From: JARBAU01 sp040414675
Lineage (GTDB): Archaea > Thermoproteota > Nitrososphaeria > Nitrososphaerales > Nitrososphaeraceae
Length of the DNA stretch: 64,000 nt
Direction: 5' to 3'
Assembly (NCBI GenBank): GCA_040414675.1
Contig: JBEDUN010000069.1
Span: 68,074 to 132,073, forward strand
A program made the translations under genes and the position numbers. The notes beneath the pieces were generated by a model, which did no database searches, had not been told where the DNA came from, and saw only the letters and a program-made list of their open reading frames with translations. The first letter of the stretch is position 1, and every line of letters begins with the position of its first letter. Shown piece after piece: positions 1 through 7,754 of this stretch.

Positions 1-373
1 TTAATTCATCATCCCTAGAGAGCTCAACACCATCTGAAGCTATTGGCTTTATGCCATTATATTCTGGAGGATTGTGCGAAGCAGTGATCATCAGACCACC
101 AGCATATTCATATTTTTTTGTTGCAAATTGTAAACATGGGGTAGGAATAATCCCAGCATCCCAAACATCAAGACCAGCCGAATTTATCACAGAACTAACC
201 AGTCTTGATATAATGGGGCTTGACAATCTTACATCTCGACCCAGCAAGATTCTTCCACTTTTAAAAAAAGTTGCTAGAGAATAAGATAAGTTTATAATAA
301 GATTGAATTCGAAGTCTTTTCCAAAAATACCCCTAACTCCGTTAGTGCCAAAAATCCTTTTTTCAGATTCCAT
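1..373 (-). CDS. glmM: phosphoglucosamine mutase / phosphomannomutase, 5' part only
   Basis: The first 124 codons of an alpha-D-phosphohexomutase; the rest lies beyond the left edge. The product isomerises hexose-6-phosphates to hexose-1-phosphates for nucleotide-sugar synthesis. The start is the ATG at 373; the protein opens with FGTNGVRGIFG, typical of the GlmM/ManB N-terminus, has GRDVRLSSP near residue 46, and carries the phosphoserine loop TASHNPPEYNG with catalytic Ser99. A TATA-like AAATTATAA lies about 20 bases upstream, in keeping with a leaderless mRNA. Whether glucosamine or mannose phosphate is the substrate cannot be told from this fragment. Family assignment is secure, substrate is not. 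Confidence 0.9.
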   Translation of the reverse strand, partial: MESEKRIFGTNGVRGIFGKDFEFNLIINLSYSLATFFKSGRILLGRDVRLSSPIISRLVSSVINSAGLDVWDAGIIPTPCLQFATKKYEYAGGLMITASHNPPEYNGIKPIASDGVELSRDDEL

Positions 374-574
374 CTATATCAATTTTGGTTATAATTTGAC
401 GGAGACAATTTATTAGTATCTAATTATCTGGAATAATGCAATAGTCCAGCTTGGACATTCTATCATAGTTGCTTCTGAATTTCCACATATATCTTGTGAT
501 TGGAAATAATAATGTTGGTTGCTTACTCTTATAAATAAACAAATTTAACTTACTAGTGACAGTAAATGGATAGT

Positions 575-719
575 GCGGGGGTCGCCAAGCCCGGCCAACG
601 GCGCAGGTCTCGTTTTTATTCTATTACGGCAATAAAAAAAGAGGGCGAAGCTTAGAACGAGCCAGGCTCCTATAACCCTGTTCCTCAGGGATTCGTGGGT
701 TCGAATCCCACCTCCCGCA
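575..719 (+). tRNA. class II tRNA, Leu-like, with about 60 nt of inserted sequence; anticodon unresolved
   Basis: The ends fold as a class II tRNA: acceptor GCGGGGG (575-581) pairs with CTCCCGC (712-718) followed by A73; the D arm GCCAAGCCCGGCCAACGGC (584-602) is of archaeal Leu type; the T arm is GTGGG-TTCGAAT-CCCAC (695-711); the variable arm precedes it. Between CAGGTCT (604-610) and CCCTG (676-680) sits intron-like DNA with an 8-bp hairpin TTTTTATT/AATAAAAA (613-620 with 631-638). A single canonical 37/38 intron would give anticodon CGT, which does not suit a class II tRNA. A two-intron model using the loop CTTAGAA at 651-657 gives Leu(TAG) and an 85-nt product, but leaves a T-C mismatch at 31/39. 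Identity Leu is inferred from D arm, class II fold and A73. A decayed tRNA is also possible. Confidence 0.7.
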
Positions 720-781
720 TATGGTTTTGTCGTTGTCATCACCTAATTCTTTTCGAATATCAATAACAATGCCATAGCAAC

Positions 782-964
782 TTACGTGAGTTTAGTGCAA
801 AGTTTTTTTTCTTTATGATCTTGGAAATGAGTTCCACAAAAGTCAGCACCACAATCATAACAGTGCCAAGCAGATATTGTATAGCAGGTTGTGCATTTAC
901 GAAAAGGCATATTATAATCAAAATTCTTTTTCCCCTTAGATTTTGGCTGCCGCTGCTGTTTCAT
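782..964 (-). CDS. small zinc-finger protein
   Basis: Sixty residues with a lysine/glutamine-rich, basic N-terminus (about residues 1-14) followed by one compact metal-binding motif: Cys-x2-Cys-x7-Cys-x2-Cys-x4-Cys-x2-His-x3-His. The spacing resembles B-box or HIT-type treble-clef fingers used in protein or nucleic-acid binding. No other domain fits in the length. It lies on the opposite strand from its neighbours, just after the tRNA gene. The ATG at 964 gives a complete protein. Function is not recognisable; the regular Cys/His spacing is the reason to accept it as a real gene. Confidence 0.6.
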   Translation of the reverse strand: MKQQRQPKSKGKKNFDYNMPFRKCTTCYTISAWHCYDCGADFCGTHFQDHKEKKLCTKLT

Positions 965-1164
965 AAGATCTGCGCACTAATAATAATTTCCGTAAAACTT
1001 CTTACCATATTCATTTGTCATATTGTTTTGCCTTCACCTTATTAAGTCTAGGGAGTACACGTATAATTTCAACTATAAGGTGACCACCTTATTTTGAATT
1101 TAAATGTTTGTCTGTTGTATTTTTGTGGAAGATTTAATTCTGGTATTATAGATTTTGACTTGGT

Positions 1165-2025
1165 ATGGGTAATGATCAAGCACTAATCGAGCTTACTGTA
1201 ATAGGAAAGGATCGAAAGGGTGTAGTAGCTGACATAACCAATTTCATATTCACGAAAGGGGGAAACATCGAAAAAGTTAACCAGAAAGTAACTCGCGGGC
1301 TTTTTGGGATGCAATTGGAAGCATCATTTCAGAAAATTGATAGGATCAGCCTTGATTCTGGGTTAGTGGCATTGTCAAAGAAATTAGATATGGAAATTAG
1401 AGTCCATTATGAAGAACCACACAGAATTAAAAATATTGGCATTTTAGTGACGAAGGAATCTCATTGTCTTGAGAAGATATTATTTTCTAAGAAAAGGAAC
1501 GAAGTAAGAGCAAATGTTCCTGTGATAATCGGCAACGACTTGTCATTGTCCCAAATTGCAACTGAGTACGGGATTCCATTTCACTCGGTATCATATTCTG
1601 ACGGGATAGACATTGCTGAGCAGAACATTTTGAATTTAATTGAACAGTACAATATAGACCTCATCGTTTTGGCTAGATATATGCGAATTCTGACTCCAAA
1701 CTTCGTTTGGCGGTTTCCAAATCGGATCATAAATATACATCCGTCTTTGTTACCTGCATTTCCAGGGGCTTTAGCGTATGCTCAAGCATACGAAAGAGGT
1801 GCAAAAATAATTGGATGCACAGCACATTTTGTGACTGATGATTTGGATCAAGGTCCAATAATATGTCAAGATGCATTCAAGGTTCTTGAAAATGACACGC
1901 TAGATTCCATAAAGGAGAAGGGGAGAAATTTAGAAGCAACTACGCTTTTGAATGCAATTCAGTTATATTTAGAAGGCAGGCTAGAGGTATATTGGGGGAA
2001 AGTATTTTCAAAGTCTAGTTTCTAA
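1165..2025 (+). CDS. purU: formyltetrahydrofolate deformylase
   Basis: PurU hydrolyses 10-formyl-THF to THF and formate, feeding formate to purine synthesis and balancing one-carbon pools in the cytoplasm. The 286-residue product has the expected two parts: an N-terminal ACT domain (about residues 7-85, starting ALIELTVIGKDRKGVV) that binds effectors in the family, and a C-terminal formyltransferase fold (about 90-275). Catalytic-region motifs NIHPSLLPAFPG and AHFVTDDLDQGPII are present, giving the His and Asp of the formyl-transferase active site. Length is normal. The ATG at 1165 is the only sensible start. The next gene is an ArfB-like amidohydrolase on the same strand, another formate-releasing family. 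Confidence 0.93.
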   Translation: MGNDQALIELTVIGKDRKGVVADITNFIFTKGGNIEKVNQKVTRGLFGMQLEASFQKIDRISLDSGLVALSKKLDMEIRVHYEEPHRIKNIGILVTKESHCLEKILFSKKRNEVRANVPVIIGNDLSLSQIATEYGIPFHSVSYSDGIDIAEQNILNLIEQYNIDLIVLARYMRILTPNFVWRFPNRIINIHPSLLPAFPGALAYAQAYERGAKIIGCTAHFVTDDLDQGPIICQDAFKVLENDTLDSIKEKGRNLEATTLLNAIQLYLEGRLEVYWGKVFSKSSF

Positions 2026-2148
2026 ATTAGAAATCTTATGGCTCATAATTGATTTATAATGTAGTCTATGACTATTTGCTATTATAAGAGCTCTGATAAA
2101 CAAACCCGATTTTAAAGTTGATAAGCATGTACTATCTAGTTTTTGTAA

Positions 2149-2856
2149 TTGTCTTTACATATCAACGAAATCTCTGATCAGGAATTTCGTATTGCAGCGA
2201 ATCGAATTCAGACAGCAATACTTCCCATAGGATCGCTTGAACAACATGGTGAGCATTTACCAATCTCAACCGATTCACTAATTATTGATCATATTTCTAC
2301 TAAAGTAGCGTCTGAAATTCAGGCGTTTAAACTACCAGTGTTATCTTACGGTATATCTTATGAACATACGCCAATGTTTAATCTATCCCTACAAAGCTCA
2401 ACTTTGTTAGCAGCCTTAACTGACATCTGTTGTTCTTTATTAGAACAAAAAATGAAAACTATTATCATCCTTAACGGCCATCATGGAAATGCCGGTATAT
2501 TGCCATACGTTTCACAAGCTGTAGGCGAAAAAGTATCACGAGACCCTAATATTTACATACTTAACTACTGGCAATTAATGTCAGATCAATTTGATCATGC
2601 AGGTAAAGTCGAGACATCATTGTTATTAGCCATTGCTCCGGACATGGTTCAAATGGAAAAGGCAAAGGCAAACTCCAATAATTTACAAAAATCTAGAATA
2701 ACCTACGCTGCTTTTGGCAATTCTCCAGGTAGCTTTCCACGGTTGACAGGCAATGGGGTTTGGGGCGATCCATCAAAAGCGAATGCTGAGAAGGGATTTG
2801 AATTGTTAGTAGAAATAATCAGAAATATTAAATCCGTGTTATTCGAACTCATATAG
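2149..2856 (+). CDS. creatininase-family amidohydrolase, ArfB-like
   Basis: A 235-residue metal-dependent amidohydrolase of the creatininase fold. The metal-site motifs are intact: SLEQHGEHLPISTD (about residues 28-41), NGHHGNAG (about 108-115) and HAGKVETS (about 150-157). In archaea the closest characterised member is ArfB, which deformylates 2-amino-5-formylamino-6-ribosylaminopyrimidinone phosphate on the way to riboflavin and F420; that assignment is inference. Start is TTG at 2149 because an in-frame stop lies immediately upstream and there is no early ATG. It follows purU by about 120 bases on the same strand, so two possible formate-producing enzymes sit together. A creatininase-like paralogue of other function (for example MftE type) cannot be excluded. 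Confidence 0.8.
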   Translation: MSLHINEISDQEFRIAANRIQTAILPIGSLEQHGEHLPISTDSLIIDHISTKVASEIQAFKLPVLSYGISYEHTPMFNLSLQSSTLLAALTDICCSLLEQKMKTIIILNGHHGNAGILPYVSQAVGEKVSRDPNIYILNYWQLMSDQFDHAGKVETSLLLAIAPDMVQMEKAKANSNNLQKSRITYAAFGNSPGSFPRLTGNGVWGDPSKANAEKGFELLVEIIRNIKSVLFELI

Positions 2857-3015
2857 AGAAAAATTCGCAATAATTTGATTGCACAAGTCTGTCTTCTAAG
2901 TGAGCATATAAATTAAGTATAAACACTAGCAAGCTGCTACAATTGTCTAGGTGTTAGGACAATGATATTTTAATATATCACCGTGTTACGCCTATTCTAC
3001 AGGTAGAAATTAGTA

Positions 3016-3246
3016 ATGTCAGTTGATATGGCCGTAAAGGTCTTGGACGAGAGCTTAGGCAAAGTTGTGCTTATAAAGCTAAAAGGAGGTAAGGTGATCA
3101 GGGGCAGTTTACACGGGTTTGATCAACACATGAATTTATTGCTCGAAAATTCTGTTGAGTTACTTCAGGATGGCAAATCTAATGATCTAGGAACCATCGT
3201 TGTGAGGGGCGATAATGTAGTCATCATTTCTCCCCCTCCTCAGTAG
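3016..3246 (+). CDS. lsm: LSm (Sm-like) archaeal RNA-binding protein
   Basis: A 76-residue Sm-fold protein expected to form a homoheptameric ring that binds U-rich RNA. Sm1 is seen in the stretch KVVLIKLKGGKVIRGSLHGFD with the FDQHMNLLLEN segment (Asp, Met, Asn at the usual RNA-contact positions), and Sm2 in GTIVVRGDNVVIISP near the C-terminus. Length is standard for archaeal LSm. The L37e gene begins 27 bases after its stop, the conserved archaeal LSm-L37e pairing, so the two are probably one transcript linking RNA handling with ribosome production. Confidence 0.95.
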   Translation: MSVDMAVKVLDESLGKVVLIKLKGGKVIRGSLHGFDQHMNLLLENSVELLQDGKSNDLGTIVVRGDNVVIISPPPQ

Positions 3247-3273
3247 TAGTTGAAAAAAAGCGAGGTAGTTTAA

Positions 3274-3444
3274 ATGACTAAAGGCACTACATCGATGGGT
3301 AAGTTTACGAGAAAAAAGGTTCATATTCGATGCAGGAGATGTGGACATAACTCGTTTCATAAGAGAGGAAAGAGTTGTTCAAAGTGTGGATATCCTGATC
3401 CAAAGATACGAAGCTATGGATGGATCAAAAGAAAAGTAATATGA
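3274..3444 (+). CDS. rpl37e: 50S ribosomal protein L37e
   Basis: A 56-residue zinc-ribbon ribosomal protein. The sequence is rich in Lys and Arg and holds the L37e signature HIRCRRCGHNSFH and SCSKCGYPDPKIRSYGW; the four zinc ligands are Cys20, Cys23, Cys35 and Cys38. It binds 23S rRNA in the large subunit. The ATG at 3274 follows the LSm stop after 27 bases, consistent with co-transcription as in many archaea. Length matches the family. It is short enough to be missed by usual length cut-offs, but the assignment is not in doubt. Confidence 0.95.
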   Translation: MTKGTTSMGKFTRKKVHIRCRRCGHNSFHKRGKSCSKCGYPDPKIRSYGWIKRKVI

Positions 3445-3490
3445 ACTAAAATAATTCGGATCAATGAGCTTATCTATTTTAGTATAATTA

Positions 3491-4261
3491 GTGACTTGGC
3501 AAATCAGATTGCTTGAGATTGTCATCGTAACTTTAGCATCGGTTTTGGGAGCATTATCGGTCTCATTACTGCATAACAACCAGAAGATTAAGGATCGTAT
3601 TTACAGATATAAAGTTAAACCAGTCCATCATTCGATCGAATCTGCGCAACACGAACTAGAGTCATTAAAGCTGGAAAGAGACGCCATGGGTGATAAGATC
3701 ACAAGAGTATACGAAGCTAAAAATAAAGGGGTAATTGACTCCTATGACCTGGATAGAATTGTACTGAGTTGCAGAAAGCAACTTAGAACACAGAGCTTAA
3801 GAATCCATGAACTTGAGGAAATTAATAACTATTCTGAAATTCTAAAACTGCGTTCAGAGCTGGTTGGTATGTTAGAAACCAGGATTTCTAATATCGATAC
3901 TAAATTAAAAGATTTGTCTTCTAAACTAATAATAAATAATGCTTCTAGACTTGAAACAGATGCCCTATATATCGATATGCATAATGGTAACAAGAAGGAA
4001 GAATCCACATTATGGACATCGATGGGAACACACATGAAAGATAAGCACCTAGCTAAGGAATATAGCTATGCTAAAGAACAAGTCCAGAAGATGGAACAAG
4101 AGATCGTTCAAGCGTTAACAGAGCTAGAAGAATCACCTGATCCTCAAATTAATATCAAATTAGAGAATAATCATACTACTGACGAAAAAATAAGCCCAAA
4201 AAAAATGGGCTCTGGAGACGCCTTGTCGTTTTGTAATAGTCAATTTGTGAAGTATGAATAG
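3491..4261 (+). CDS. membrane-anchored coiled-coil protein of unknown function
   Basis: 256 residues starting at GTG 3491. Residues about 8-28 form one hydrophobic segment, an N-terminal membrane anchor or uncleaved signal. The remainder is almost wholly charged and helical, with heptad-like Leu/Ile spacing between about residues 45-150 and again about 180-215, then a polar, probably disordered tail. No enzymatic motif is seen. The shape suggests a scaffolding or spacer protein at the inner face of the membrane. It lacks the N-terminal beta-barrel expected of CdvA, so a cell-division role is not claimed. It follows L37e by 46 bases on the same strand, but a separate promoter (TATA-like TAGTATAATTA just upstream) is likely. 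Confidence 0.65.
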   Translation: MTWQIRLLEIVIVTLASVLGALSVSLLHNNQKIKDRIYRYKVKPVHHSIESAQHELESLKLERDAMGDKITRVYEAKNKGVIDSYDLDRIVLSCRKQLRTQSLRIHELEEINNYSEILKLRSELVGMLETRISNIDTKLKDLSSKLIINNASRLETDALYIDMHNGNKKEESTLWTSMGTHMKDKHLAKEYSYAKEQVQKMEQEIVQALTELEESPDPQINIKLENNHTTDEKISPKKMGSGDALSFCNSQFVKYE

Positions 4262-4745
4262 TTACCTTTGCATCAAAGGAATACATTCAATCCTATAGAA
4301 CGAGATTAAAAGTAGAGTAGTCACACAAGAGTGCAAATTCGATGTAAAGTTATAATTAGAGACAAAACCCATGATAAGAGGTTCAAAAATAATATGCCCC
4401 TATGAGCAATCATGGTAGATCGAAAATGGTATATAATACCTTTGATGTAGAAATATTCAATTCTCATTAACTGTGTTTGTAGTAAGCAAGAACTATTGTC
4501 CTCCAACAGAAAGACGACATGGGTATTCAGTTACGATTGGCCAGTTGGAAGATCTGCGAGGTCTAACGATTATGAAACATAATTTGAAGATGTAAAGATA
4601 TAACTGCAAAAAAATCCACTGGATCAAATGCAAATAAATGGCGCTCTTAGTAGCTTTGCACTAAGATCAAGTCTTTCAAATTGAATTAGAAATTGCAAAG
4701 TTGAAAGGAAAACTTAAAAGTTTCATTGACTTTACCTTGTAATTT
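4262..4745 (+). other. intergenic stretch before rpiA
   Basis: No convincing gene. A minus-strand open frame of 61 codons at 4321-4506 has no recognisable domain and is judged spurious. The only clear signal is TTAAAAG at 4714-4720, a TATA-like box 26-32 bases before the rpiA ATG at 4746, which suggests leaderless transcription of rpiA. Confidence 0.5.
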
Positions 4746-5426
4746 ATGACTATGATTAACACTTCATCTGGGGTAGTAAAGGACATTGTAAATAAGTACA
4801 TTAGGGAAAACATGACGATCGGATTGGGGAGTGGGAGTGCAGTAACGGAGATTGTTAAAGAAATAGGAATGATTTCAATAAAGGAATCTTTGTCATTCAT
4901 ACCAACCTCATTGCAAATCGGGATAGTTGCAGAGGAATTAAATTTGAGAATTAGCAATGAAACTAATATCAGTGAAATCAATATTGTATTTGATGGTGCT
5001 GACCAAATAGATTCCGATCTCAACATGATAAAGGGAGGTGGTGGGGCTTTATTGAAGGAAAAGATTATCACATCAGCTTCCCCAAAGCTGGTTATCCTAG
5101 CAGATTCTTCAAAGTATGTCAAATCTTTCACACGCCCTGTTCCCATAGAAGTCCATAAGTTTGCTAGAACTATAGTCCAAGAGAAGCTGAAACAAATGGG
5201 CGGTCGACCTCACTTAAGAACTATTGAGAAGGGTTACCCGTTCATTACAGAAAGTGCAAATCTGATTTATGACACTATTTTCGAGCCTTATGAAAGCCAA
5301 AGCAAGAAGGAGAATGAAATTAAGAATATCCCTGGCGTCGTAGAAGTTGGACTTTTCACTCGTCGAGCCGATGCATATTATAAATCGAATACTGATGGCT
5401 CTTTTGAAATTATTCACGGCTACTAA
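4746..5426 (+). CDS. rpiA: ribose-5-phosphate isomerase A
   Basis: Interconverts ribose-5-phosphate and ribulose-5-phosphate, supplying pentose for nucleotides in organisms without a full oxidative pentose phosphate pathway. The 226-residue protein shows the family motifs in order: TIGLGSGSAV (phosphate loop, about residue 25), the FDGADQID segment with catalytic-site Asp residues (about 81-88), and KGGGGALLKEK (about 95-105). Length agrees with RpiA. The ATG at 4746 lies about 28 bases after a TATA-like box. The gene is convergent with the next one and the two 3' ends overlap by 17 bases, so their transcripts must overlap. Confidence 0.95.
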   Translation: MTMINTSSGVVKDIVNKYIRENMTIGLGSGSAVTEIVKEIGMISIKESLSFIPTSLQIGIVAEELNLRISNETNISEINIVFDGADQIDSDLNMIKGGGGALLKEKIITSASPKLVILADSSKYVKSFTRPVPIEVHKFARTIVQEKLKQMGGRPHLRTIEKGYPFITESANLIYDTIFEPYESQSKKENEIKNIPGVVEVGLFTRRADAYYKSNTDGSFEIIHGY

Positions 5427-6846
5427 TAGGTCTGCGTATAAACTTTCCGTGGCCCAAGGTTGCCTTGTCTACTTCACCATCTTCCATAATGATGTTACCT
5501 CTGACCATAGTCAAATCTGGCCAACCCTCCAATTCCCAACCATCATATATGCTATAGTCGGAATAAGACATAAGCAAATCGGAGGAGACTTTTTTCTTCA
5601 GAGATAGATCAACGATTACAAGATCAGCATCAGACCCTGGTCGGATAGTCCCCTTTCTCGGATACAGGCCAAAGATCCTTGAAGTGTTATAGCTCGTTAC
5701 CTCGACTACTCTTTTCAAGTTGATTCTACCTTTGTTTACCCCATAACTGAGGAGTACCGGAATCATAGTAGCGAGTCCTGGGAATCCTGACAAAGCGGAC
5801 CAAATATCTCCTTCTCCAACTTTTGTTGATAATCTATTAGCAACGTGATCTGTACCAATAGTATCAATATGACCCTGACATAATGCAGACCACAAATGAT
5901 CGAGGTCGTTTTTTGATCTGAGAGGAGGAACTACTTTTCCAAGTATATTGTCAAAGTCAGTAGTATGCGTAAGATAATGCGGACATGTTTCGATGTATAG
6001 ATTGCCATTTGTATTGCCTAGCTGCCGCTGCTCCAAGATCGTATCTAGTGCCCGTGCCGAACCTATATGCACAAAGTATAAGTCTGAATGAAATTGTCTT
6101 GCAAATGATGTAGCCCTAGTTACACTAGTTGATTCTGATATAGGGGGTCGAGAGCTTGACCATATTTCTAGGTCTGTAGAATTCTCTTGCTTTTTCTCCT
6201 TTTCCCTGTTCATGTATTTGGCACAAATTAGTGGATCTTCTGCATGGATCATTGTCAGGGAATCAAGTGTCTTTGCTGACCTTATTGTAGATGACAGCAA
6301 ATCATCATTCATATTTACTTCTCCTTCATGAAGCTCATATGATTCAGGATCAAGATCCATAAGAATGTGATTTAGCTCTCCAGCTAGATTCATATAAATT
6401 TTGAAGGAATTGATACCTATTTTCGTCACAAGATAGGGAATTTCTTGGATCTGGGAAGGATGTAGGATTGAAGCATGAATTGAATAATCAACGTGATGAT
6501 TATTTTTGCTTGCTTCAAGTTGTTTTTCGATGTGTCTGTAACTTCCACACATCCTTAACATTCGCATAATAGTGGTTACTCCTCCTATCGCCGCTGAAGC
6601 TGACTCTGTTTTTGCAGATTCCTCTATTGGTCGGTATACTCCGTAATGAACATGTGGGTCTATGACACCGGGTAGTACGTACTTATCATCAGCGTTAATT
6701 GTGTGAGAGGCCTGGATGTTTTCAGTTGAACGCTGAAGAGATTTTATTCTCCCATTCTCTATTAATATATCCGTCTTAACGATCCCGATTTCTGGTACGA
6801 CTACCCCTTTGGCATTCGTGATTAGAATGTCACAACTATTTTCCAT
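5410..6846 (-). CDS. dihydroorotase/dihydropyrimidinase-type cyclic amidohydrolase
   Basis: 478 residues of the amidohydrolase superfamily, which hydrolyses cyclic amides with a binuclear metal site. Metal-site motifs are present: PGVIDPHVHYG (the HxH pair, about residues 59-69), HAEDP (about 200), FVHIGSARA (about 255), the ETCPHYLTH segment (about 283), and IGTDHVA (Asp, about 333). The position of the metal-bridging carboxylated Lys appears to be in NSFKIYMN (about 148). Length fits dihydropyrimidinase, hydantoinase or allantoinase better than the shorter bacterial dihydroorotases. It is not next to other pyrimidine genes, though pyrI is elsewhere in the window, so the substrate is open. 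Convergent with rpiA, overlapping by 17 bases. Confidence 0.88.
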   Translation of the reverse strand: MENSCDILITNAKGVVVPEIGIVKTDILIENGRIKSLQRSTENIQASHTINADDKYVLPGVIDPHVHYGVYRPIEESAKTESASAAIGGVTTIMRMLRMCGSYRHIEKQLEASKNNHHVDYSIHASILHPSQIQEIPYLVTKIGINSFKIYMNLAGELNHILMDLDPESYELHEGEVNMNDDLLSSTIRSAKTLDSLTMIHAEDPLICAKYMNREKEKKQENSTDLEIWSSSRPPISESTSVTRATSFARQFHSDLYFVHIGSARALDTILEQRQLGNTNGNLYIETCPHYLTHTTDFDNILGKVVPPLRSKNDLDHLWSALCQGHIDTIGTDHVANRLSTKVGEGDIWSALSGFPGLATMIPVLLSYGVNKGRINLKRVVEVTSYNTSRIFGLYPRKGTIRPGSDADLVIVDLSLKKKVSSDLLMSYSDYSIYDGWELEGWPDLTMVRGNIIMEDGEVDKATLGHGKFIRRPISSRE

Positions 6847-7103
6847 AGATTAGATGCCAGTCGTTATGATAAGATTAGTATTTAATAACTTGTGTAGTCA
6901 CAAATACATCATCAGTATAAATACTCAAGAATTCGATTTTACGAGCCCTCGATGAACCGGATTCGTAATTTACTGCTATTAATAATATCCGCAGAAAATT
7001 TACCGTTTTTAATTGCATACCATATCATTTATTTCATATTACCCACTTCTACAAAATACTATTGTGAATATCGTAGATTATGGCATTTTAACACGAAATC
7101 CAG

Positions 7104-7110
7104 ATATAAG
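7104..7110 (+). promoter_or_regulatory. TATA-like box for the 7132 gene
   Basis: ATATAAG lies 22-28 bases before the ATG at 7132, the spacing expected when transcription begins at or just before the start codon. It supports the small gene downstream being real. Confidence 0.5.
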
Positions 7111-7131
7111 TGAATAATACTAGCCATACCG

Positions 7132-7434
7132 ATGGCTAAAGACACATCTTCCGCCGCATCAAACATGATCCCGTTTCCAACATTAACGATTATATATATT
7201 CCAAACAAAGCCGATAGTCTAATCGGCGAGATTGGCGAAAAGTATTGTAATATGACAACCGAAGAATGTAACGGATATTTTCATGGGGGTGTTCAGAGGG
7301 AATATAAGAAAGTAACTATATGGAGCCAAGGAATAGATAGCTTATGGTTTAATGCTGTCATTGCTAAGATAAAAGAGCTATCCGACGTAGACTTCGTGCC
7401 TATCGTGTCTGGAGGCATAATGTATTCAGTTTAA
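7132..7434 (+). CDS. hypothetical protein, 100 residues
   Basis: No family is recognised. The product is soluble, with alternating hydrophobic and polar stretches (a strand-like TLTIIYIP near residue 17, then a helix containing two Cys near 38 and 45, and strand-like KVTIWSQG and VDFVPIVSGG), consistent with a small alpha/beta fold. Two cysteines and several Gly are the only notable residues. A TATA-like box at the right distance upstream supports expression as a leaderless single gene. It lies alone between the cyclic amidohydrolase and tRNA-Gln. Confidence 0.55.
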   Translation: MAKDTSSAASNMIPFPTLTIIYIPNKADSLIGEIGEKYCNMTTEECNGYFHGGVQREYKKVTIWSQGIDSLWFNAVIAKIKELSDVDFVPIVSGGIMYSV

Positions 7435-7620
7435 CTATTCTTGCACATAACATCCTTTTGTATTGATTCAAAGACGAGTAAGAATAGAATTGATTTATCA
7501 AATATCTCAAAGACCATACACTGAGGTTATTTTCCATGTCAACTAGCTTTAACTGAGAGGAGGTGATTCCGAATAATTCATGGTATTGTATTACAGGTTC
7601 TTTCCAATTCTCAATATTAA

Positions 7621-7716
7621 TAGCCCGGCCCAGATTCGAACTGGGGTCAAAGGCTCCAAAGGCCTCTATGCTTGGCCACTACACTTGGCGATGTCTAAAG
7701 ACACCACTACCGGGCT
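7621..7716 (-). tRNA. tRNA-Gln(TTG) with a probable 23-nt intron near position 9/10
   Basis: Read on the minus strand: acceptor AGCCCGG pairs with CCGGGCT followed by A73; T arm CCCAG-TTCGAAT-CTGGG; anticodon stem GAGGC/GCCTT with loop CTTTGGA, giving anticodon TTG (Gln). The anticodon loop is uninterrupted. The gene is 96 nt, about 23 too long, and the excess sits between the acceptor strand and the D arm: removing 7685-7707 joins AGCCCGGTA to GTGTAGTGGCC and restores a 73-nt tRNA. The removed piece contains the hairpin TGTC-TTTA-GACA flanked by GG/CC. Non-canonical tRNA introns of this type are known in archaea; the exact splice sites here are inferred. Confidence 0.9.
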
Positions 7717-7754
7717 TCCGGGCGTAATTTGTTATAATCTGCTACTTTATAATG

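Noticed and set aside
51..284. Plus-strand frame of 77 codons at the left edge
   Set aside because: The minus strand encodes a clear phosphohexomutase N-terminus with TASHNP, so the plus frame is a shadow.
545..742. Minus-strand frame with GGGIRTHESL
   Set aside because: It is the antisense shadow of the tRNA gene at 575-719; this peptide is a well-known false product of tRNA antisense reading.
3491..4261. CdvA cell-division protein
   Set aside because: The N-terminal membrane helix and absence of a PRC-like barrel do not fit CdvA.
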